Program-made: the position numbers and the translations under genes
Source: Lachnospiraceae bacterium
GTDB taxonomy: Bacteria; Bacillota; Clostridia; Lachnospirales; Lachnospiraceae
NCBI GenBank assembly: GCA_900759225.1
Contig: CAAEUM010000256.1
Location: forward strand, 1 to 7,706
DNA length: 7,706 bases
Direction: 5' to 3'
Shown: positions 1 to 6,674 of the stretch, piece after piece
Position numbering within the stretch: position 1 is the stretch's first letter
Layout of the letters: every line of letters starts with the position of its first letter
Notes under the pieces: generated by a model
What the model was told of the DNA's origin: nothing
Databases searched by the model: none
What the model saw: the letters and a program-made list of their open reading frames with translations, nothing else

Positions 1-600
1 AAGCTGCTTTGGGGGGCATCCAGAACTATCTGGTACCGCGATGACCAATACTATTCCAATCCCTGGCGAGGAACGTGGAAGTATGACGGAGGCGGCGCTT
101 TAATGAATCAATCCATCCACTATATTGATTTGTTACTGTCTATTATGGGAAATCCCAAAAGTATCAGCGGTAAATGTCGTACTTTGGGACACTCTCAGAT
201 TGAAACAGAAGATATAGGCTTGGCAGATATTGAATTTGAAAGCGGAGCCTTAGGAACCATTGAAGGAACTACCGTTTCTTATCCGGGATTATATGCCGAG
301 CTGTCTATTTTTGGAGAAAAAGGAAGCGCCATCATCCGAAATGATTATTTAACTTTTTATCAATTCCAAGACGGAAAAAAAGCAGAATTTGAAACGCTTT
401 TAAATCCAGAAGCAGCCAATCATTTGAATACCAGCCCAGCAATTAAGGATGATTCTCATCGGAAACAATATGAAGATTTCATCCAGGCAGTGTTGTTAAA
501 TCAAGATCCGGCAGTTACTGGCGAAGAAGCAATGAAAAGCCTGCATTTAATTCAGGCAATTTATGAATCTTCCCAAAAAAAATGTGAAATATATTTATAA
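1..600 (+). CDS. Gfo/Idh/MocA-family oxidoreductase, C-terminal part (5' end outside window)
   Basis: The frame is open from the first base to the TAA at 598-600, so this is the last 199 codons of a longer gene (such proteins usually have about 330-390 residues). The missing part should carry the NAD(P)-binding Rossmann domain; what is visible is the C-terminal substrate/dimerisation domain. Diagnostic stretches are the W-R-GTW segment followed by DGGGALMNQSIHYIDLL (about codons 22-45), whose His and Asp belong to the conserved catalytic/substrate region of the family, and then EDIGLADIEFESGALGTIEGT with a YPG turn, typical of the C-terminal beta sheet. The family oxidises or reduces sugars, inositols and related polyols, usually in the cytoplasm. 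Substrate cannot be assigned. It sits 30 nt upstream of the transporter genes on the same strand, so it probably acts on the imported compound or a derivative. The methionine at base 103 lies inside the conserved motif and is not a start. Confidence 0.9.
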   Translation, partial: KLLWGASRTIWYRDDQYYSNPWRGTWKYDGGGALMNQSIHYIDLLLSIMGNPKSISGKCRTLGHSQIETEDIGLADIEFESGALGTIEGTTVSYPGLYAELSIFGEKGSAIIRNDYLTFYQFQDGKKAEFETLLNPEAANHLNTSPAIKDDSHRKQYEDFIQAVLLNQDPAVTGEEAMKSLHLIQAIYESSQKKCEIYL

Positions 601-602
601 AA

Positions 603-617
603 TCATGTCAAACATGA
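603..617 (+). repeat. Small perfect hairpin before tctC
   Basis: TCATGT (603-608) and ACATGA (612-617) are perfect inverted complements separated by the 3-nt loop CAA. The hairpin starts three bases after the oxidoreductase stop codon, and its last base is the first A of the AAAGGAG ribosome binding site (617-623) of tctC. Too short and without a T tract to be a terminator. It could act as an RNA processing or stability element between the two cistrons; that role is inferred. Confidence 0.4.
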
Positions 618-630
618 AAGGAGCGTATTT

Positions 631-1680
631 ATGAAAAAAACATGGAAAGTATTTATTTGTTGTACAGTAGCAATGGCAATAATGGCTGGCTGTGCCTCAA
701 AATCGCCAGAACAAACAACGGCAGCCCCTGAATCAACTGGTCAAACAAAAGCTTCTATTGAAAGTAAAAGTGATTCAAATGATAATGACTATCCAAACCG
801 TCCTGTATCTGCAGTATGCGCTTGGAAGGTAGGTGGAGGACAGGATTTAATGGTTCGTGCCGTAGCTACTTATTTTAAAGATTATGCCAATGGTCAGTCT
901 CTAGTCACTACAAATATCGAAGGCGGATCCAGTGTACAGGGTGTAACAGAATATATAGGATATGAGGCTGACGGTTATAACCTTCTTAGTTGGGCAACTG
1001 CTCAAACAATCAAGACCCATATGCAAGAAACAAAATATTCTATTAATGATTTTCAACCAGTCTGCAATATGGTAAGCGGAAATCCCTACATTTTGGTGCG
1101 CGCAGATTCACAGTTCCAAACCGTTAATGACTTAGTAGACTATGCAAAAGCAAATCCCGGAAAATTAACCATGGGAAATTCTGGCGCAGGTGGTGGAAAC
1201 CATTTAGCAGCACTTCAATTTTGTCTAGAAGCAGGAATTGAAGTCAATCATATTGGATATGAAGGCGGTGCTGCCTCCGCTCAGGCAACATTAGGCGGCG
1301 AAGTAGATTGTTCTATGAATGTGCCATCCGAAGGGTTAACCAACGTAGAGTCTGGAGAATTAAGGATGTTATGTCTTCTTGCCCAAGAGCGTTCAGACTT
1401 TTTCCCGGATGTTCCAACAGCAAAAGAATGCGGAATAGATGTTGTAAACGAACAAAACCGCGGTTTTGTCATTCATAAAGATGTTCCTAAAGAAACAGTA
1501 AAAGCACTTGAAGCAATCTTTAAGCAGGTAAGCGAGGACGAAGGCTTCCAGCAACAAGCTAAAGAATTAAACATGGAAGTCAAATGGATGGGGATTGACG
1601 AATATACAGAATCTTTAAAGGCCGAGGATGAACTTTATAAAAATATCATTCAGAGCAATGGGCTCGGTGACAAATATTAA
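631..1680 (+). CDS. tctC: TTT transporter substrate-binding lipoprotein (TctC/Bug family)
   Basis: This 349-residue protein is the extracytoplasmic receptor of a tripartite tricarboxylate transporter. The N-terminus has two lysines, a hydrophobic run and a lipobox ending A-G-C at Cys21, so it should be a lipoprotein anchored outside the membrane, followed by a Ser/Thr/Glu-rich linker (about 22-52). The Bug-type two-lobed fold starts at YPNRPV (about 54) with the pocket motif WKVGGGQDLMVRA (the family consensus is a Pro/Trp-GG-Asp-Arg loop), then EGGSSVQG and ADGYNLL. The second lobe has GNSGAGGGNHLA, a Y-GG pair and the LGGEVD segment. Length fits the family (about 300-350). The ATG is set by AAAGGAG at 617-623, 7 nt upstream. 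The known family binds citrate, other di/tricarboxylates, aromatic acids or similar organic anions; the ligand here is unknown. It is first of tctC-tctB-tctA, the same order as the Salmonella tctCBA operon. Confidence 0.92.
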   Translation: MKKTWKVFICCTVAMAIMAGCASKSPEQTTAAPESTGQTKASIESKSDSNDNDYPNRPVSAVCAWKVGGGQDLMVRAVATYFKDYANGQSLVTTNIEGGSSVQGVTEYIGYEADGYNLLSWATAQTIKTHMQETKYSINDFQPVCNMVSGNPYILVRADSQFQTVNDLVDYAKANPGKLTMGNSGAGGGNHLAALQFCLEAGIEVNHIGYEGGAASAQATLGGEVDCSMNVPSEGLTNVESGELRMLCLLAQERSDFFPDVPTAKECGIDVVNEQNRGFVIHKDVPKETVKALEAIFKQVSEDEGFQQQAKELNMEVKWMGIDEYTESLKAEDELYKNIIQSNGLGDKY

Positions 1681-1699
1681 TTATTTCCCACGGAAATAA
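1681..1699 (+). repeat. Perfect 8-bp stem-loop between tctC and tctB
   Basis: TTATTTCC (1681-1688) and GGAAATAA (1692-1699) form a perfect 8-bp inverted repeat around the triloop CAC. It begins at the first base after the tctC stop codon, and its 3' arm runs into the AAAGGAG ribosome binding site of tctB (1698-1704). There is no T tract, so it is unlikely to stop transcription by itself. In binding-protein transporter operons such intercistronic hairpins can protect the upstream receptor mRNA from 3' decay and raise receptor over membrane subunits; that is the most likely role here, by inference. It may also tune access to the tctB ribosome binding site. Confidence 0.55.
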
Positions 1700-1716
1700 A
1701 GGAGATGTAAACCACT

Positions 1717-2175
1717 ATGACAAATAAAGGGGATTGTATTGCAGGTGCCGCAATTACAGCAATTGCAGTTTTTGTCTGGACAGAGGCCAGCAAATTCCCA
1801 GAAGCTCCCAGTGGATTGGGGGCTTCTGGATTTCCAAAGTTCATTGCTATATGTTTGGGATTCCTTGGCATAATTCTCACAATTACTTCCTATCTTTGCT
1901 GGAAGAAAAATCCAGAACAGGAGCAACAGGTGTTAAAAAGACATGAACTATTGGAAGCGGGTACTTTAGCAGCTACATTCTGGCTGTATGTACAGTTGGT
2001 AACACCTTTCGGTTATGTTATATCCACCATTCTCTTCAGTTTTTTGTTTATGTATATATTTGGTGAACGAAAGTGGATACGAATGGTTTTAGTAAGCGTA
2101 GGCTTTTCTGTGATTTCTTTCTTCCTGTTCCGCAATATTTTCTATATTATGCTTCCTACAGGTACATTATTTTAA
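1717..2175 (+). CDS. tctB: TTT transporter small membrane subunit (TctB family)
   Basis: This is a 152-residue hydrophobic protein of the size expected for TctB, the small, poorly conserved membrane component of tripartite tricarboxylate transporters. Four membrane segments can be seen: about residues 8-24, a second about 38-58 after the G-ASGFPKF motif that is typical of the family, a third about 78-112 (possibly split by the PFGY turn), and a fourth about 122-145 after the GERKW loop. It ends with the family-typical LPTG-LF tail. The function is assembly with TctA in the cytoplasmic membrane; its mechanistic role is not well known. The ATG follows AAAGGAG (1698-1704) by 12 nt, a little long, with the hairpin described above overlapping the site. 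It is followed after 15 nt by tctA. Confidence 0.85.
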   Translation: MTNKGDCIAGAAITAIAVFVWTEASKFPEAPSGLGASGFPKFIAICLGFLGIILTITSYLCWKKNPEQEQQVLKRHELLEAGTLAATFWLYVQLVTPFGYVISTILFSFLFMYIFGERKWIRMVLVSVGFSVISFFLFRNIFYIMLPTGTLF

Positions 2176-2184
2176 AAAAGGAGG
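2176..2184 (+). promoter_or_regulatory. Ribosome binding site that decides the tctA start
   Basis: AAAAGGAGG lies directly against the ATG at 2185, too close to serve it, and 6 nt before the ATG at 2191, which is good spacing. The second ATG is therefore the probable start, and the protein begins MVYDYG. Confidence 0.75.
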
Positions 2185-2190
2185 ATGGCA

Positions 2191-3687
2191 ATGGTATATG
2201 ATTATGGAATGATATTTTCAAATTTATTTAATCCTTCTACCCTTTTAATGATGCTGATAGGTTGCATAGGAGGAATTATTGTAGGCGCAATACCGGGGCT
2301 TTCCGGTTCTACCGGGATTATTTTGCTTCTTCCATTAATTTATAATCTTGAAATGGTACCAGCGCTTGTAGTCATGGCTGGCATGTTCTGCGGCACTATG
2401 TATGGCGGTGCACTACCTGCAATCTTAATCCAAACACCAGGAACCCCCTCTGCAGCAATGACATCTCTGGACGGCTATCCAATGGCACAGGCAGGAAAAG
2501 CAGGAAAAGCCATTACAGTGGCCCTGGTTTCATCTGTACTGGGTGGAATCGCCTCAGGTCTTTGCCTTATGTTCATTTCTCCTTTACTAGCAAAATTTGC
2601 ATTGCAGTTTCAGGGACCTGAATATTTCGCACTGGCGTTATTTGGGCTCACCCTAATTGCTGATGCCAGCAATAACTTCTTAAAAGGACTAATCACCGGA
2701 TTCTTAGGGTTGCTAATGGGCTGCGTAGGAGTCGATGTAATCACTGGTTCCTCAAGATTTACCTTCGGCTCCACTATATTATTGGGTGGAGTAGGTGTTC
2801 TTCCACTGCTAGTAGGTTTGTTTGCCATGTCACACGTAATGACAGAAGTTTCTAACAAAACAGAATCCATCAAGCAAGATAAAGACTATGGCTCCTTTCG
2901 TTTAACAAAAGAAGAATGGAAATTGATTCTCTTTCCCATGCTGGTTGCTACCATTGTAGGATTTGTAGTAGGAATCGCACCTGGAGCTGGAGGAGCCATT
3001 GCCTGCATCTTAGGTTATGAAATGTCAAAGAAGGTAGCTAAACATCCTGAATTATACGGAAAAGGTTCCATCGAAGGATTAGCGGCAGCTGAATGTGCTA
3101 ATAATGCCACTACTGGAGGTGATATGATTCCTCTCATTACCTTAGGCGTTCCAGGAGATGCTGTTACCGCTGTAATGCTGGGTGCCTTTATGCTTGTCGG
3201 AATCAAGCCGGGGCCAGCTCTATTTACAGACCATGGAAATGAAATGCAGACCTTTTTTATCGCTTTCATTTTAATACAGTTTGTGATTCTTATTCTAGGT
3301 GCCATTGGAACACGATTATGGATTAAAATTTTGGATATCCCTAAAAATATCTTAATGCCCTTAGTATTAATGTTCTGTTTCCTGGGTGCTTATGCGCTAG
3401 CAGGAAGTACACGTGATGCATTATTTGCACTGGCATTTGCCGTTCTTGGATATTTCATGAAAAAATTCGGTTTTCCGGCTCCTCCTATGATACTTGGACT
3501 AATTCTTGGTCCCATGGCAGAGCAAAATTTAAACCGCATGCTAATGATACATGATAGTTTTCTTGTATTATTCACTCGCCCGATCTCTGCTGTTTTAATG
3601 GCAATTTCTATTTTCACAGTAATCTGGAGCATGAGCGGAAATCTCAGAAAACAGATAAAGGAGAGAAAAAACATTGAAAACAACTAA
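2191..3687 (+). CDS. tctA: TTT transporter large membrane subunit (TctA family)
   Basis: This 498-residue polytopic membrane protein is the translocating subunit of the tripartite tricarboxylate transporter, with about 11-12 predicted membrane segments. It has the internal duplication and signature loops of TctA. The first is VGAIPGLSGSTGIILLLPL (about residues 31-49), then GGALPAILIQTPGTPSA (about 72-88) with DGYPMAQAGKAGKA (94-107). The second copy is VGIAPGAGGAIA (about 260-271), then ECANNATTGGDMIPLITLGVPGD (301-323). The PG loops and the NNA segment are the best conserved parts of the family and are thought to form the substrate/ion path. Length is standard (about 500), with no sign of damage. 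The family is a secondary transporter coupled to sodium or proton gradients, relying on the TctC receptor. It starts 15 nt after tctB and overlaps the following gene by 14 nt, indicating one transcript. Its substrate remains unknown. Confidence 0.94.
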   Translation: MVYDYGMIFSNLFNPSTLLMMLIGCIGGIIVGAIPGLSGSTGIILLLPLIYNLEMVPALVVMAGMFCGTMYGGALPAILIQTPGTPSAAMTSLDGYPMAQAGKAGKAITVALVSSVLGGIASGLCLMFISPLLAKFALQFQGPEYFALALFGLTLIADASNNFLKGLITGFLGLLMGCVGVDVITGSSRFTFGSTILLGGVGVLPLLVGLFAMSHVMTEVSNKTESIKQDKDYGSFRLTKEEWKLILFPMLVATIVGFVVGIAPGAGGAIACILGYEMSKKVAKHPELYGKGSIEGLAAAECANNATTGGDMIPLITLGVPGDAVTAVMLGAFMLVGIKPGPALFTDHGNEMQTFFIAFILIQFVILILGAIGTRLWIKILDIPKNILMPLVLMFCFLGAYALAGSTRDALFALAFAVLGYFMKKFGFPAPPMILGLILGPMAEQNLNRMLMIHDSFLVLFTRPISAVLMAISIFTVIWSMSGNLRKQIKERKNIENN

Positions 3688-4776
3688 CGAATTTGATATA
3701 AAATTGGAACGCATTTATCGAGTGTTAGAACAGGAACAGCTATATGCATGCTACCTAAAGCGGCAGGATAATTTTGCATGGCTCACTTGTGGAGGAATCA
3801 ATTACGTTTCTGTAGGTGATATAGGAAACTGCGGCCTGTTAATTACCCGAGATAAGCGCTATGCCATCACCAACAATATCGAAGGTCCCAGAATGCGGGA
3901 AGAAGAAAAACTAGAAGAAATGGGTTTTCAATTTCTTGAAGGAATATGGCATGACAACGGCTTTGAGCAAGCACAGATTAAAAAAATCTGTGAAGGCCGG
4001 CCTGTTGGTTATGACCATGGAAGCATGGGCTTCAATATTTCCTCCCAGATACAAAAGCAACGTTTCTCTCTAACCCCGGAAGAAGTGAAGCGTTATCTGG
4101 AAGGCGGAAAAAAGTCTCTCGTTTAATAGAAGAAACAGCAGCTTCCACCCGTCCCGGAGATACTGAATGGTCCGTAACTGCAAAAATGGCAAAAAAAGCC
4201 CGGGAAGAAGGATTGGAGATTGTTTCCCTCTTCTGCGGTTCTGATGAACGAATTACCAGCTATCGCCATGCTATTGCCACCAAAAAAGAAATCAAGACCA
4301 GAATCCAATTAGGAGGAAATGTGCGGTATAAAGGCCTTGTTTTATGTTGTACCCGATATGTAAATTTTGTGCCAGTATCAAAAGAGCTAAAAAAACAATA
4401 CCTGGATAATGTGAAAATTGACTGTACTATGATAGAAAACTCTATTCCAGGTCAAAGTCTCCAGGTTCCCTTTTTATCCGGAAAACATACCTATGAGGAA
4501 CTGGGTTATGGGGAAGAATTTAACAAACATCACCAAGGCGGCCCCATCGGCTACATCCCCAGAGATTACCGAGTTGACTTTTCCCATAAAGATATAATTG
4601 CAGAAAATCAGGCATTCTGCTGGAATCCATCCATCACCGGTACCAAAAGCGAAGACACCATCATTGCCACCTCAAATGGCCCCATTTTTGTTACCGGTCC
4701 CTTCCTGTTCCCAACTGTTGAACTTGAAATAAACGGTAGGCGCTATGTGCGTCCAGACATTCTGGAAAAATACTAA
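3674..4776 (+). pseudogene. M24/creatinase-fold peptidase-like protein, split by a -1 frameshift
   Basis: Two frames together encode one protein of about 367 residues: 3674-4114 gives residues 1-147, and from 4114 a frame one base back continues to the TAA at 4774-4776. The start is TTG at 3674, 10 nt after AAAGGAG (3657-3663), overlapping tctA by 14 nt. Residues 1-135 look like a creatinase N domain (NFAWLTCGG near 33, NNIEGPRMREEE near 67). The rest is a pita-bread-like M24 domain: RPGDTEW, a GSDERI-RH segment, HHQGGPIGY, and WNPSITGTKSEDT. In active M24 enzymes two Asp, one His and two Glu bind metals; here the segment GGNVRYKGLVLCCTRY seems to have neither Asp, and the first Glu position appears to be the Asn of WNP, so it may not be a metallopeptidase. 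Without frameshifting the product stops at the tandem TAA TAG (4124-4129) after 150 residues. It could be a recent pseudogene, a sequencing error in the A run, or programmed frameshifting. Confidence 0.8.
4108..4129 (+). other. Frameshift point: A AAA AAG slippery heptamer followed by tandem stops
   Basis: In the upstream frame the bases 4108-4114 read A AAA AAG, the heptamer used for -1 frameshifting in dnaX and several insertion-sequence transposases. Slipping back one base gives the next codon GTC at 4114 and continues with VSRLIEE, which fits the M24 family. The zero frame ends ten bases later at TAA TAG. No strong downstream hairpin is visible: only weak pairings such as CGGA (4155-4158) with TCCG (4171-4174). 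A GGAAGG stretch (4099-4104) lies only a few bases upstream, nearer than known stimulatory sites. Loss of one A from a former run of seven would give the same sequence. Confidence 0.6.
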
Positions 4777-4816
4777 AAAACATGTTCAGCAGCTTAAGAG
4801 TCCCATCTTTCTGATA

Positions 4817-4860
4817 AAAAACCCAGAAGTGATTCAACAGCGAATCCCCTCCGGGTTTTT
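4817..4860. terminator. Bidirectional intrinsic terminator between the convergent operons
   Basis: AAAAACCC (4817-4824) pairs with GGGTTTTT (4853-4860), and inside it GATTC (4831-4835) pairs with GAATC (4842-4846) around the loop AACAGC. The middle of the stem (GAAG against CCTC) is imperfect. The + strand transcript ends in T5 after GGG, and the - strand transcript ends in a run of T6, so it can serve both the transporter operon and uppP. It lies 40 nt after the M24-like gene and 17 nt beyond the uppP stop. Confidence 0.8.
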
Positions 4861-4877
4861 ATATTATATCCACTTTT

Positions 4878-5720
4878 TTAGCTTGCCAAAGCTGTGATTC
4901 CAAAATAGGCCAGCACAATAACACCTAAGATAATACGGTAATAACCGAAGAACTTAAAATCATGCCTGCGCACATAGCCCATAAGAAACTGAATAGAATA
5001 AACGGAAACAATAAAAGCTACCAGCATTCCAAGCAGAGTATAAAACAGCTGGGGCCCTGTAAACATATTTCCTTCCAGGAAAAATTTCACCAGCTTTAAA
5101 AGGCTTGCTCCAAACATCACTGGAATACCAAGGAAAAACGAAAATTCTGCTGCTGCTCCCCTGGAACACCCTAAAACCATGGCTCCTAATATAGTTGCCC
5201 CTGAACGGGAGGTTCCCGGCACCAGAGAAAGGAGCTGAAACAGGCCAATGTAAAATGCTGTCCTTACAGAAATCTGACTCACCTTCTGGACTGACGGGTT
5301 TTCACACAGGCTGCTGCTCTCCAGCACAATAAACAGAACACCATAAATAATCAGGGTAGCTGCCACCACATATTCATTATACAAATGAGCGTCCATCCAG
5401 TCATCCAGCAAAAGTCCAAGCACTGCCGCTGGGATACATGCAATTATGATCTTAATCCACAGCGCCCAGGTGGCATCCTTCTGCCGCCCGTTTTTTGAAG
5501 GACTAAAGGGGTTTAACCGGTTAAAATACATGACTACCACTGCAAGAATCGCTCCCAGCTGAATCACAACGCGGAACACCTCTTTAAAAGCATCCGGCTG
5601 ATTTAAGCCAATAATCTCATCTACCAGGATCATATGGCCTGTGCTGCTGATCGGAAGCCATTCCGTAAAGCCTTCCACAATTCCAAAAACAATGATTTTT
5701 AATATCTCTACTAAACTCAT
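4878..5720 (-). CDS. uppP: Undecaprenyl-diphosphatase (UppP/BacA)
   Basis: This enzyme removes one phosphate from undecaprenyl diphosphate, recycling the lipid carrier of peptidoglycan and other wall polymers, and gives bacitracin tolerance. The 280-residue integral membrane protein has about eight membrane segments. The signature EGFTEWLPISSTGH places Glu16, Glu20, Ser26 and His29 as in the known active site, and PGTSRSGATI (168-177) supplies the conserved Arg172. The family is usually 265-290 residues. The start at 5720 is chosen because AAGGAG lies 5 nt upstream and the protein then begins MSLVEILK as family members do; an upstream in-frame ATG at 5759 would add 13 residues and lacks a ribosome binding site. 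It lies 103 nt after ung on the same strand, with an inverted repeat in its leader. Nothing looks damaged. Confidence 0.96.
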   Translation of the reverse strand: MSLVEILKIIVFGIVEGFTEWLPISSTGHMILVDEIIGLNQPDAFKEVFRVVIQLGAILAVVVMYFNRLNPFSPSKNGRQKDATWALWIKIIIACIPAAVLGLLLDDWMDAHLYNEYVVAATLIIYGVLFIVLESSSLCENPSVQKVSQISVRTAFYIGLFQLLSLVPGTSRSGATILGAMVLGCSRGAAAEFSFFLGIPVMFGASLLKLVKFFLEGNMFTGPQLFYTLLGMLVAFIVSVYSIQFLMGYVRRHDFKFFGYYRIILGVIVLAYFGITALAS

Positions 5721-5725
5721 AAATG

Positions 5726-5731
5726 CTCCTT
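5726..5731 (-). promoter_or_regulatory. Ribosome binding site that decides the uppP start
   Basis: On the - strand this reads AAGGAG, 5 nt before the ATG at 5720. No comparable site precedes the in-frame ATG at 5759, so the shorter protein is preferred. Confidence 0.75.
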
Positions 5732-5750
5732 GCCCCATGGTTTCTCTGTC

Positions 5751-5774
5751 TGACAGCACACTCCCCTGCTGTCA
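5751..5774 (-). repeat. Perfect 8-bp inverted repeat in the uppP leader
   Basis: TGACAGCA and TGCTGTCA are perfect complements separated by 8 nt, about 30 nt before the uppP start codon. On the - strand it is not followed by a T tract, so it is not an ordinary terminator. It could be a leader hairpin or a dimeric regulator's operator. A TAAAAT-like -10 hexamer (5776-5781, - strand) abuts it, but no convincing -35 sequence is visible, so promoter-operator use is only a suggestion. Confidence 0.45.
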
Positions 5775-5823
5775 CATTTTATGTATATTCAGAGCCTCCT
5801 ATTCCGCCCTGTTTTTATTCTTC

Positions 5824-6498
5824 CTATAAATTCTCAATCTGCCAGTCTATAGGCGAAAGGCCATTTTCTGTGAGGAACTGATTTGTTTTGCTGAAGGGCC
5901 TGCTTCCGAAAAATCCCCTGTAAGCAGACAGCGGACTTGGATGCGGAGCCTCCAGGATCAGATGCTCTGGATTTGTAAGCATAGATTTTTTTGACTGGGC
6001 CGGCCTTCCCCAGAGGATAAATACAATAGGCCTGTCCTGCTGATTTAGAATACGGATTGCTGCGTCCGTAAACTCTTCCCAGCCAATATCATGATGGGAA
6101 TTTGCCTGATGGGCCCGCACAGTCAGCACCGTATTTAAAAGCAGTACCCCCTGGTCAGCCCATTTTTTCAAATATCCGTTATTGGGAATATAACAGCCCA
6201 GATCATCCTGCAGCTCCTTATAAATATTCACAAGAGAGGGCGGCGTCTCCACACCCGGCTTTACCGAAAAACAGAGTCCATGAGCCTGATCATTATTATG
6301 ATACGGATCCTGCCCTAAAATCACTACCTTTACATTGGCTAAAGGCGTAAACGCAAACGCATTGAAAATATCATCCGGCGCAGGAAAAATCTGCCGGGTT
6401 TCATATTCTTTTTTTATTGTTTCATATAACTTTCTATAATAAGGCTTCTTAAATTCCGGGCTTAAAGGCCCCAGCCAATCATTGCTTATTGCTGCCAT
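5824..6498 (-). CDS. ung: Uracil-DNA glycosylase, family 1
   Basis: This cytoplasmic enzyme cuts uracil from DNA, the first step of base-excision repair after cytosine deamination or dUTP incorporation. The 224-residue protein matches family 1 in length and motifs: GQDPYH (62-67) with the catalytic Asp64, the PPSL loop (86-89), the [10 protein letters not shown] segment (119-128) with the uracil-contacting Asn122, and [18 protein letters not shown] (186-203) with catalytic His186 and the intercalating Leu190. The ATG at 6498 is preferred because AAAGGAG (6507-6513) lies 8 nt upstream; an in-frame GTG at 6507 overlaps that site and cannot use it. It lies upstream of uppP on the same strand; the pairing is probably just housekeeping clustering. 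A promoter-like element lies about 150 nt upstream. Confidence 0.97.
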   Translation of the reverse strand: MAAISNDWLGPLSPEFKKPYYRKLYETIKKEYETRQIFPAPDDIFNAFAFTPLANVKVVILGQDPYHNNDQAHGLCFSVKPGVETPPSLVNIYKELQDDLGCYIPNNGYLKKWADQGVLLLNTVLTVRAHQANSHHDIGWEEFTDAAIRILNQQDRPIVFILWGRPAQSKKSMLTNPEHLILEAPHPSPLSAYRGFFGSRPFSKTNQFLTENGLSPIDWQIENL

Positions 6499-6503
6499 CC
6501 CGT

Positions 6504-6635
6504 TCACTCCTTTGTAAAATCGGCGAAACTCATGCTTAAATTCCGCTTTTTATTACCATAAAATAAAAGCATAGTTGCAACCGTTCTGCCATACGTCTTC
6601 CTGTCTGCTGTAAGCGGCAAAGAAGCATCCGGCAT
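6504..6635 (-). CDS. Possible small ORF of 43 residues upstream of ung, function unknown
   Basis: In the gap between hisF and ung the - strand holds an open frame ending in TGA at 6504-6506, five bases before the ung ATG. The first ATG is at 6635, giving [13 protein letters not shown] near the start and SFADFTKE at the end. The frame stays open further upstream to about 6706, and a TTG at 6674 would give 56 residues. Codon choice looks like that of neighbouring genes and the composition is protein-like (mixed charged and hydrophobic residues, no transmembrane segment). Against it, neither start has a good ribosome binding site, and the -10 element at 6646-6651 would put the transcript start only a few bases before the ATG. 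I do not recognise the product; it may be a leader peptide translationally coupled to ung, the remnant of a decayed gene, or chance. Confidence 0.25.
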   Translation of the reverse strand: MPDASLPLTADRKTYGRTVATMLLFYGNKKRNLSMSFADFTKE

Positions 6636-6645
6636 CCACTTTATT

Positions 6646-6674
6646 ATTTTATCATAGTAAGCTCCGGGAAACAA
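6646..6674 (-). promoter_or_regulatory. Candidate sigma-A promoter for ung
   Basis: On the - strand TTGTTT (6669-6674) and TAAAAT (6646-6651) are separated by exactly 17 nt, and the -10 is preceded by TGA, giving an extended TGnTAAAAT box. It points toward ung, with a leader of about 140 nt. The -10 is good and the -35 moderate. It is the best promoter-like match I found in the gap. Confidence 0.4.

Noticed and set aside
2610..3683. Several - strand open frames opposite tctA
   Set aside because: They mirror the codon structure of tctA and have no recognisable domains or start signals.
4155..4174. Downstream stimulatory structure for frameshifting (CGGA/TCCG)
   Set aside because: Only four pairs with a 12-nt loop and about 40 nt from the slippery site, farther than known stimulators.
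5721..5759. Longer uppP start at ATG 5759
   Set aside because: No ribosome binding site before it, and the extra 13 residues do not resemble UppP N-termini, while 5720 has AAGGAG at good spacing.
6543..6584. Second promoter-like pair closer to ung (TTGCAA with GGTAAT or TAATAA, - strand)
   Set aside because: The -10 candidates are poor or spaced at 19 nt; the TTGTTT-17-TGATAAAAT pair upstream is better.
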